Of a DNA stretch of 17,494 nucleotides, positions 1 to 10,200 are shown piece after piece; position 1 is the stretch's first letter; every line of letters begins with the position of its first letter. The notes under the pieces are model-generated. The model made no database searches. It was not told the DNA's origin and saw only the letters and a program-made list of their open reading frames with translations. The stretch lies in NCBI GenBank assembly GCA_009602725.1, contig WELB01000015.1, forward strand, positions 966,915-984,408. The letters run 5' to 3'. Position numbers and translations under genes: made by a program. The DNA is from Spirogloea muscicola (Eukaryota; Streptophyta; Zygnematophyceae; Spirogloeales; Spirogloeaceae).

Positions 1-110
1 CCCACCCCCCCCCCCCCCATCCCCATCCTCCCCTTTCCCCTCCCACCACCCACCCTCCTCTCCCTTCTGCTCCACCCTCAATGTCCCAGCTTTCACTCCA
101 CTGCTCCTGC
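1..110. repeat. C/T-rich low-complexity tract
   Basis: A run of 14 C at 5-18 followed by about 90 bases of almost pure pyrimidine on the plus strand. It could be simple-sequence DNA or the polypyrimidine tract of a plus-strand intron ending at cccag (85-89). Confidence 0.6.
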
Positions 111-405
111 CTACCATCTCATTGACCAACTGCCAGATAATCAATACAGATTGATCAGTGTGCCTGCAATTATTCCCTGGTTACAGCCCGGCAGGTACAA
201 ATACCAGGACTGCAACTCTCTGCACACCATGGCCGGAGAGATTGATGTCGTCGACATGGCATCCAAGAAGAGCCACGGGAGCTTACATAGACATAGGGGA
301 AGAGCCGACCACTTAACAAAGAAGGGCAACAGGATCCTTCCTCCGCTCAGAAAAGGCAGGCGGAGGGCCGCGCCAGATTCAGCTGGGAGGAGCGTCAAGC
401 TCTAA
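90..405 (+). other. Possible coding exon(s) of a convergent neighbour gene, unrecognised
   Basis: After the pyrimidine tract and an AG at 88-89, one plus-strand frame stays open to the stop at 403-405. It reads YHLIDQLPDNQYRLISVPA, then IIPWLQPGRYKYQDCNS and MAGEIDVVDMASKKSHG. Composition is protein-like up to about 290, then becomes Arg-rich, as if past a splice site; a gtacaa donor at about 195 is one candidate. I do not recognise the product. The gene would be tail-to-tail with UTP10. It may also be a chance open frame. Confidence 0.25.
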
Positions 406-994
406 GACGCAAATCCGCTTCTCCAGAATCCGATAAGAAGCTGTGCTGCTGCAGGCTGTGAGCTTAGACATGATTTTGACAGATACATAGAATGTCGCCA
501 AGAGTTCTGAGGTAGACACGCTACTCGGAGAGTAATTTCTCTGACCTCCGGCTGCTCATTAGGGATCTTGAGCACCACTTGCAACTTGAGCCGCAGTATG
601 CTTTAGCTCATTCCTTGCCCCTTCGAACTTTGTTCATCCTTATTCTGGGCTGGCCGTTCACGGCCATCGCCCTCTACTGGAAGAGTCTTTCTTCTGAGGT
701 AGTAGCCCCTTCCTATTGCTGCCAATGATTTTTACAAAGTTGCCCAGTTCATTGATGCAATTATGAAATGACCGCATGAAGAATGTTGTATGCACAATGT
801 TGCTCACCATTGGACAAGGATAGCCAGTGGTAGTAGTGGTGTGCACATAGGTGCTCAATGTGAGAGGACTACGGCACTTGTGTCTTTGTTTCTTAATAAG
901 AGCGACAGTTACTTGCTCGATTCATGCTAGACCTCCCAAAAGTGAAGTGCACACGGGCATACACTAAGTAACTAGCTGCAAATCGTGGGCAACT
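406..994. other. 3' flank of UTP10 (3' UTR plus intergenic)
   Basis: Downstream of the UTP10 stop on the minus strand. No AATAAA was seen on that strand. Apart from the repeat copy at 647-689 and weak plus-strand open frames I see no gene. Confidence 0.5.
647..689 (+). repeat. Second copy of the dispersed element, 3' flank
   Basis: 43 nt matching 16828-16870 at 38 positions by my count, same orientation (gggctggcc ... ccatcgcc-tctactgg ... agagtctt). Weaker similarity continues some 17 nt upstream. No opposing palindrome arm was found on the left side, so this copy seems to be a half element. Confidence 0.7.
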
Positions 995-1225
995 TTAGAA
1001 GTACTGGCTGAGATCCTCGCCACTAAATGATTCTAAAGATCTCACAAGCTCCTGCGTTGCCGTCACGACTTCCAAGTCAGACTCCTCCAGGAGTTCTGCC
1101 AAGAATGGAATAGTCTCTGGCACCAAGACGAGATACTCCTCCTTGAGCTTCTCCACAAGAAGCAAGACCGCTCTTACTGCCAACAGCTTCGACCGCCGCT
1201 TGTCGTCACGCGAGCACATCAGGAC
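995..1225 (-). CDS. UTP10: UTP10 exon 39 (terminal exon with stop)
   Basis: Begins VLMCSRDDKRRSK after ctacag and continues LKEEYLVLVPETIPFLAELL, nearly identical to plant and human C-termini. It ends DLSQYF followed by TAA at 995-997; the human protein also ends in QSYF. An upstream Met at 1219 is only an internal residue. Confidence 0.97.
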   Translation of the reverse strand, partial: VLMCSRDDKRRSKLLAVRAVLLLVEKLKEEYLVLVPETIPFLAELLEESDLEVVTATQELVRSLESFSGEDLSQYF

Positions 1226-4200
1226 CTGTAGTCACCTTGGGCAGACCATAGATTGGGTTAAGGACTCCAATCTCTACATGCGGTTGACTGATGATGACAC
1301 CAAGGTGGTTTGCTGGGCTTGCCGTGCGACCCATCTATGATGAGATTATGTTGTGAATATTTCGTATTATGTTGTAAGCTGGGAATCAAGCACGCATGCA
1401 TTGAGGACGGTGGCACATAGACACTGACTTCTGACAGGAATTTCGTGACACGACTACACAATTGCTTCTCAGAAGCCTGTGCTAAACTGGGGCCTGCAAT
1501 CACCAAGTATGGCTTACTGACGCATGTCAGCTGCTCGACTTGCCGACAGCCTCAAAGTCAGCACGTCACTGTAAGACTCTGCTAATGACTTTGAACCAAG
1601 CCTTAAAGACAACGGTCAGTATTCACGATGCTATCAGATGCAGGATCAGGCATACCTGATAATTCAGGGCCTTCCATTGGACATCCGACCCGGCTGCAAG
1701 GGCCAGCTGGCTGAGGCACGACACAAGCGTATCGTCCACCTCCGTGATGCTGGGTATCAACCTCCCAGCACCCTCGCCTTCAATGCTGCCTTCCTCAGCC
1801 CCAGCCAGGGCCGCAGGCGGCGGCTCGACCAGGATTTGTGCCACAATGGCAGGGAGGAATACCTGAAACAAGTCATAGTCAGAAAGATAGATAAATTCTA
1901 CAACACATCGGCTTCTGAAGTTCCTGATCAGAACTAGCACTTTCTGATTCAGAAGAACAATTGATCTCTGCAACTAAGATGGTCTAGGCCTGCATGCCCT
2001 GCCTCTTCTTATTGTAAGACGAATGAAGGAAAGAGTTGGTTAGAGTTAGTTGTAAATAAGGATATTGACTGAGGGTGACTGTGATATTGGCGGAACCTCA
2101 AAGCGGGCAGGGTCCACAAAGGCGACGCTGTCATAGAGGAAGCACTTGTGGAGCGAGGAGATGACGAGGTAGCGCAAGTGCCACACGTCTTCGCTCAGCG
2201 GCCCTGCAGCTGCGCCCTTGCTGCTGCTCCGCCGTTTCTTCCGCTTCCCACTGAGACTATGTACAGACTCTGCCTGCCCGCCACCTGTAAGCAAAGCAAT
2301 GGCCCTATCCTGGAGGTAGCCAAAGTATGGTACAAACACAGACCTGAACGAAAATATGATGTGGGTCAGGCTGGCTTCTCATCATCCTTACCATTAGCAC
2401 AAGCTCGTGTTGTACTCATGTGGCAACAGTACATGGCAATTAAGAGATCTTAATCGAAGACAGCCCATAACTTGCCTGAGTTTCTCAGCAAGCACGTTCA
2501 CAAGACCGTAGAAGGCAATTGACCGATTGAGAGAGCTCTCCACTTCAGCTACTGCTCCATCTTCTGACTGGCTCCAGCTTTTGCTCTGGCTCCACTCCAG
2601 CATCCGAATGAAAAGCGGCCGGAACGTGTTCTCGCTCAGCTTCATGACGAGGGCAGCGAAGGCGTCGATCGATGCCTTCTCCACTGCTCCAACATCAGAG
2701 GGTGGCAGCATCCTGCATAGAAGAGTACAGAGTACCCACGCTCGCACATAAGAGATAGCACCAAGCACAGATCGAACAGTACACGATACTTTCTCGCGAT
2801 AAGACTTGCTAATATGCTCCATCATGCTTGGTCTGCCAGACTGTTTGGGCTGTTACTTGTTGGCTGCTGACAAATGTCTTGCAGGTCTGAGAGAAGGGCA
2901 CGTACGTTTCCCTCAGACTCAATGCCTGGAGGAGGTACGCAGAGATCCTGTTATGGTACTGACTGACGGCGAGTTTGTCCATCCGGTGCACAAGCGCCTC
3001 GACAATCCCCAGCAACAATTGCACTGGGCCTGGTCCTTGAGCAACTGCCTCCTCATACACGGCATCAAGTGGGTCCAACAGCAGTCTTGCCTGCATGACA
3101 TGAGTACTTATTTTGATTGTGAGCAATCCTTGACAACAGGACACAGTGGCTGAGGTCACATGGCACAAGCAGCCCAAGAGGAACGTGAGCAAAGACTTGC
3201 TTGTCCAGTCAAGGACATGAGTTTTACAACGAAGCATAGTAGGGTGCACAGATACTTACCGGCACCTTCTCTGCTATGAGATGGCCAATGGCCTGTGCCT
3301 TTGACGCTGTCACACCAGAAATAGTAACTGATGATATAAGCAGTGTCAAGACTTGCTTCAGATATGGAGATAAGAAAGCGCCCAACTCTTGTATCATCGC
3401 TTCCAGGCACGTGAGTGCCTCCACCAGCATGTCCTTCCTCCACGCCGGCTCCTCCGCCTCTTTTCCTTCTGCCTTCACTCGAAGCGCGGCGAGAGCCTGG
3501 TCTGCCGCCGCCAAAACTGCCGGGACTGCTCTCGGCAGGTGTACCAGGACCTTTGACGACAGCGCCGACACGACGGATGCAACCACTTGCAACGCCGCCA
3601 CCACCACGGCTTTGCTGGGGTTCCCCATGCTCTCCAGCACAGCGGGGAGGGCGGCTGCGAACTGTCCGGGAGCATCCTTTGCATACTTCCGAGCAAGACC
3701 ATCCATAGCCTGCCACGAGAGAGGCAAGTCAGCGGCCATCACGAGTCGAGGTGACAAGCGCAACTATTCCAATTTGCAGGTGAGGTAAGCTATGAAGATC
3801 ATCCAAGTCGTTACAGCAAGCTGATAGACAACGCCACCTCGTGAGAGCACGAGCACACAAAAGAGGCTTTTCCAAGGCCTTCTGCTCAGATTCCTGCGAG
3901 ATGATTGTGTCCTGAAGGCTCTAACTCAGCAAATTGGAAGTCGATAGGTACAAGGGCAGGTATCAGGTATGGGAACGAGGAATGGGCATCAGCTACACTG
4001 ATCAGGCTTTCAAGCTGACCTGCAGAGCAGCCTGCCTCAAGGCTGTATCCCCAGACGCTCCAAGCGGCACGGCAAGGAGCTTGGCAAGCTCGCTGGCCAT
4101 GTCTGCATAATGCTGGGCCTCGTCCTTCGCCGCATCGGCCCTGGCAGCGGTGTTGCCTTCCGCGCGGCGGAGGTGCTTCCTCTCTTGCCGCGAGAGGGGC

Positions 4201-7200
4201 TGACCCGTTCTCTCGGCATTCAGCCGCGCCGTGAACAGCTTCAGGACCTGGCACTCGGAGCTTTGAGTTAGAGCATCTTCTGTGAGTACCCAAGATTGTA
4301 CTAACACCTGATTCTCTCATCAATCCTAATGCTAAAGCAGAAGCCGTAGACCAAGAATTTACAGTTCACAAGACCTTCTTCATGTGTAACGCTTGCTAAA
4401 TCATAACCGACTCATGTTATTCCCTTATATCAGTTATCTTATGACTGCCTATCTCTGCATCCTGCATTGGAGCCCAGGACGCAGCACAAAGAAGAGCATG
4501 GACTTCACCTTCTGCTGGACTCGGGTGTCAGTGTTCCCCAAGAGGGCGGTGACTCCTTGGAGGTACGCCTTTGGAGCCATAAGGTTGAAGAGGGTGCCGA
4601 GCAGGACATACTCTCGCTCCGTGTCCCTGGCCGCCACCTTTTTGCCAGTCTGCGGACTACCAAGCTGCACGATGACTTGCTCCATCATCGCCACGTAGCC
4701 ACTCTGCAAACGAAAGGGCACCAGAGTGAGCACAGTGGGAAACGTCAAAGTATGATCCATTAGTCCTTGGCAGCAGATCCTCTGTGATTCACTTTCTCCT
4801 AAGTAGGTTAAGGAGTCAAATCAGAGTCCATGTTATCAATAAGTTGGTGTACACATGATGAAATCCAGAAGCTGCATCCAAGGGCCACGGCGAGGATACA
4901 AGTTTCAAATTTATTATTCAGGAGTGGCTCACTAATGACAGCAATCACCTGCACTGCAGCGTCCTCAGGTGTGTCAGCCGCAGCATCTGCTGTGATGGTG
5001 CCCACAAAGGCGCGGGAGGCAAGGCGGGCAGCAATGAAGTCCATAAGCACTGGTTGCAGCTCTCTGCTGCTCAGGAGGTCCACAAAGGCCGACAACTGGA
5101 TGTCCCTGGTGAACTGCTCACATAGCTGAGTGGCAAAGTCCTCGGCCCATTGCTCAGTAGCCTCGTTAGCATTCTCAGGTGCTGCCTCTCTCATCTCCTG
5201 CACTGAAATTTTGCCTTTTGGTGTCACCTCTGCTGCTCTCAGCAGCAGGAGAAGGATGATGGGAAGTCCCCTCTTCTCGCCCACCGCCCTGCAAGAGCTG
5301 CGGTCTATGCTCAGCTTGAATTTCCCTTTACAAAAGCGTCTGTAATCACTAATGAGTATTACTGGAACAGTAGAAGCCAGTCTCGACTCATGTGACGATT
5401 GTAGCGTCCGACTGAAAGCTTGTAAGCCGGAAATTTAGGTGTCACTACACGTAACACCCCACTGGGGGGCAAGTCTGGAGAGTGGGGCAGACCTCAGCGC
5501 ACTGGTGACAAGGAGCAGTTTGCGATGCGTGGGCACCCCTGGGAGGATGTCCACGAAGGTCTGAAACGCACCGCAACAGTAGGACATCAAGAATGCCTCT
5601 GTCAATTAAGCTACAGTGACCAGCAAGCACCATGTGAGTTGCTCATTGCTGTAACTTCAGGCTGAACGGTAGGAGAAGAATACATGGTAATGGTAGCATG
5701 GACAGTGAGTCGTGAGTAGCGTTTGCTGACTTGGAAGAGGCTTTTGATGTCGCCCTTGCGTTCGAGCCACAAGGGCAGGATAGTGAGGAGCATGTTGCGC
5801 ACCACCTGGTGGGAGTGACTGTCATCCTGAGACCCCGTCAACATCCAAACCCATTTCAGGTTTAGCAACATTTAGCAAGCTTAAGAGCCCAATTAAAGGC
5901 CATCGGCAGTTCCCAAACTTATGCACTTTACAGCCTGCAGCCCACCTGGGAAAGGGTCGACTGTCCCAGTGACTGAATCAAGGCGAGGACGTGCTCCAGA
6001 ACTGCCTCGGGCTTCAGCTTAGCCAACGCTGTTACCAGCAGGATGCCCTGGCTCTGCATCGCAGTGTCGTCCGTGGCCCTCACGAACCTCAAAGTAAGGC
6101 CCACGTCAAACTCTTCAGCATCTTGGTCCTGAAAGCAGCAGAATGGAATCAATGAGAATATTATTGTTATGCTTGGAGGAGTGACTGTGAGCAAATCAAA
6201 CTCTCAATATCAACAATACTATCTTCTTGACTTCAGAGTCGAGAGCAGCGAGGGAGGAGACTTGGGGGCATCAGGCAAAGCTAGTCTGCTTTCATCAGTG
6301 CTGAGCAACAGCTCGTGAAGTACGAATACATGGTGTTAAACTGCATCATCATCATCTGCCGCCCACTGCTCGACTTCGTAACTAGACCGAGACACATGGA
6401 CACTCTTAGCTAAGACCCTTAATGTGTAGTATGATCAATCTTCAACGACGACATCTATTGACCCTCATTCGTATTTCACGTCCTCGTCTTGGTCCATTTA
6501 TGTGGTGGCTGTGCTGCAAAACTCACCGCTGCTCTGCTAGCCATGTCTTCAAGGTTCAACACAATGAGCATCTGAATGTGACTTAGCGCCATCGGCCGGG
6601 CCTGATCTCTCTCAGTGGCGCTTGGAGAAGCTTTAGCCAAGGTTGCGTCGGAGGCTGCCGCTTGCGAAGGCCACTCTTTATCAAGAATCAATTTGAGGAG
6701 GCGCTGCAAAGAAGCAGTCAACCCCTCCCTGCATAGTAGTGGACAACTTGTGAATCAGTATGTATAAACAAATTGAAACATGTAGTAAGGAGAAGCAAGA
6801 GTACAAGAAGTACCAGCAGAGACTAAGCCACATCAATGTCTTCAGATAAGAACATAATGAGTGCATCCATAATATGCTGACAATAAGGGCTGTAGTTGCA
6901 GACCTGCTGGGAATGCTCTTGTGAAGCATATACTCCAGCAGAGCCGACATAGCTCGAACTTCTCTTCCGCTCTGGTTTTGATACAAGGAAGACCATTCTG
7001 CAGGTCTGCCCTCCTTCTTGGACTTACCCTTCTGCCGCTTGCCTGGCGTTGGCTTGACTTGCTCATCTCTGAACAGCTCCACTAAGCTGTCCAGCTGCCG
7101 AGCTAAGAAGTTTCCATCCAGCTGCATTCACAAGAACATGGGCAATGAACACATTAAGTACACCATGTACACAGCCTCAGATTAGTGCAATATAAGATAA

Positions 7201-10200
7201 TACAAGCACTAGCCAAAAAATGCTCCAAGTGGGCTTTAAAGTAAGAAGAGACGAGCACCTGCAGTGAATCGAGTGCATTTTGGATCAATGGCTCCAGAGA
7301 TTGGTCGGTGTTGCTGGCTTTGAGCACAATCAAGGCCTGGAAGACCTTCTCCTGCCCACTGGAGCTCAGGCTTTCGAAGCCCTCTGCCGTGATCTGCCTC
7401 AGTGCAGCCTGACGAAGCCTTGTCGAGTGTGAGGTAGCACCCTCACTCTGCACGTGTGAGCGCCAGATTATGAGTAAACCAGTAAGGAGACGTCGAGGAC
7501 GTAACACATCCAGCTCTATTCTCGGATGGGCCACCTCAGTAAAAGAACATAAAGATTGGGTAAGACGTCCCTTAGCAGCATGAGCAGATTGAGCACTTTA
7601 CAGATAAGTTCGGATTGATGAGCTTTAATGAATACTAACATGTAAGGCCAAGAGCAGAGGCTGGAGCATGTCCTCATCAGCAGTGAGTACGTCCGGAGAA
7701 TACATCTGAGGAGTGCCAATCAGTATCAGAATCATCTGAAGAAATGACCACATTGGCTTCGAAACAGTCTCCATAATTTTGAGACCTATGACAATGCAAT
7801 TGCACTCTAATGCCATGCCTACTTAGTTACAACCCAGATTGAATTTGGAATGGTGAAGTTGCAAGCCCAAAGAGCCTTACCATCAGTAGCTGATCAAGCA
7901 AATTAAGCTCCTCATCACTGAGCTGATTGGCATGCACAGCAGCTGATGAGTCCCTGCAACTTTGCAACAACGTGGAGAGGCGTGCCCTTGTGGCTCTTGC
8001 CAGTAGCAGATTGTGCCCAACACCAGCTACTGAGGACATCATGACTATCTGCACAAGGTCAGTTAGTACATTGAGTCAGACCACCCACTGCACTCAACAG
8101 CATAATTGCTAGCATTCCTACAAACAACCAGCCGACAAACCCTTACCAGATGGTTGCAGCTACTTTGACAACAAAAAGTCTGACTACAAATGTCAGGGTT
8201 CATCAGCACTAATTATAATACCTGAGCGCTCAATGGCATGGCAAGAGCCTCGTGGATCAGAAAGTCAAGGATGGAGCTGCTTTCTGAACCCAACCTGCAG
8301 CTTGCAAGTGGGCAGGCAGCAGGCAGGTGGACATGAGACTGGCATGGGACGCATGAAGACCAGGGCCAGCAGAAAGAAGCCAAGTGGACATTATGAAGAA
8401 CTTAAGACTCTTCTACAATAAAAGCAAACATATAGCTCATTGATTATCTTTCGAATGTACCAAGTCTTTGCTTTAATCACTTTCCACAAGTATGATATCT
8501 TTTCTATATAAATATCCCAAAAGTAGGACATGAGATTTGTATCAGGTCATAGGTGTTTATTACTGTTCACCCACTCACCGCCCATTCTTAGCGTTGAGCA
8601 TATCGTCAAGAAATGCGGACAAGTAGCCGCCATCTTCGGCAAACAAGTCCCTTGCATCCAACAGCTCTTTAAGCAAACGCCAACAAGCTTGCCACGGCAC
8701 CTTGGCCCCTGATACTGCACAGCCTCAATGAACATCAATTTCCTTCTGTGAGCAAGTCAATTGCATCTTCTGCAGGGCAACAAGCAAGTTTGTATCCTAA
8801 ACGAGTCACATTTCCTACTACGAGAGGCTATCCTTGTGCTATGAGATGATTTGATAAGAAGCGCAGTAACATCACTGCAGCAATACCACAGTAAACAGGG
8901 GGCCCAATTGAGAGCATTAGCTGGTTAATCCGGAAGTGCACGTTCAGCACCTTGCTTTTTCATTGTCGAGGTGGCGCTGTAAATGTGGGTCACACACTGC
9001 TGAGCCTCCTCCCTAGCTGGCTGCAACAAGATCGAAGGACACAATTGCTTCAAATTGCAGATACTATTATATTTGTTACCACAGTAGACATGCCCAGAAT
9101 ACACATCTCTTGCAAACCGTAGACCTTCTTATCATTTCCTGGTTTGACTTTACTGTACATCAAACTCATCGAGCAAATGAGTCGTACCCTGGAGTGGCCG
9201 CCAAGAGTGATCAACAGGGCAGGCAGAGCAGCCACCGCCATGTCGCGGAGGGCCGTTGGTTTGGCGGTGCTGCCAGCAGCTCCGAAATGGGAGGCCAAAA
9301 GCTGAAGACTTCGGACTTGCACGACCTCAGAAACGCTCTCTGTGGAATGTCAGCATATGGAATTGCTTGAGATGGTGCAACGAATGGCCATCATGGCTCA
9401 TTCTGATCTTAACCCATGCAGGTGATTTTAAAGAACTAAGATTAAATGACAAGCGCCCTTCAATATGCACTACATCATCATCATCACAGCAATTGGTCAT
9501 CGCATAAGTGATGACCAATTGCTCGATACACCTGCTTTCAAACTCCTCATAAGCAGTCAGGCTGGTCTATGCACACATCATCGTAGAGTGAAATACATCA
9601 AGCTCCTGCACAATGAGATGCATCTTACTTACCATCTCCTACGATGAAGTCCACAAGAAACTGAATAAGCGTGGAACTTGCAGCCACGTGGTCCAGAAGT
9701 GCTGTCAGGTGCTTCTCAAATAGTGCTGTTGGCTTGGCGGTCACAAAGAGCACATACAGCTCTTTCACAAATCTTCTATGACTGGGTTCTGAGCCTTGCA
9801 TTGATAGCTCAGAGGTTGCCGAACCCAAAAGGCGACGCAGAAGCATGTGCAAGGAGCGGAGTAGAAATTCAGCTTGAGTAGAAGCTGATGACTGCCCCTC
9901 TGAAGTTGCAAAACGTTGTATCAAAACATCAGCACTGTTATTATCTGTATCGAGGTAAGCAATCTGCAAACATTGAAGACCGATATTGGAGTATAAGGTC
10001 AAGCGTGACATATTGTTGGCTTGCTACTGCAAAGTAAGCTGAAAGCAACCAAGAACTGCAGAAAAGTAAGTGGATGCTGTTCTCACGTCAGGTACAAGAA
10101 AGGACATGTGCTGTAGACTGCAAGACTATGGTACGATCACAGCTCTGACAAGATGGCAACTTGCACACACCATCTTCCCACGAAGCAGCCAATTCCATTA

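Noticed and set aside
513-698. Plus-strand frame ending in a hydrophobic, membrane-like segment as a firm gene call
   Set aside because: Its hydrophobic end coincides with the dispersed repeat also found in intron 2, so it may be repeat-derived; kept only as part of a low-confidence finding.
1638-2453. Plus-strand open frames of about 100 codons over exons 37-38
   Set aside because: Antisense shadows of conserved UTP10 exons, with no recognisable protein and no splice structure of their own.
3156-3788. Long overlapping open frames on both strands across exon 34
   Set aside because: They are shadows of the GC-rich 450-nt exon 34; only the frame with the conserved HEAT helices matches UTP10 and joins its neighbours in phase.
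6230-6360. Possible box C/D snoRNA on the minus strand in intron 27 (TGATGA followed by CTGA about 70 nt on)
   Set aside because: The C box lacks the purine in first position and the flanks do not form a terminal stem; such short boxes occur by chance.
8233-8421. Plus-strand 62-codon frame
   Set aside because: Opposite strand of exon 22 and intron 21; low-complexity composition and no homology recognised.
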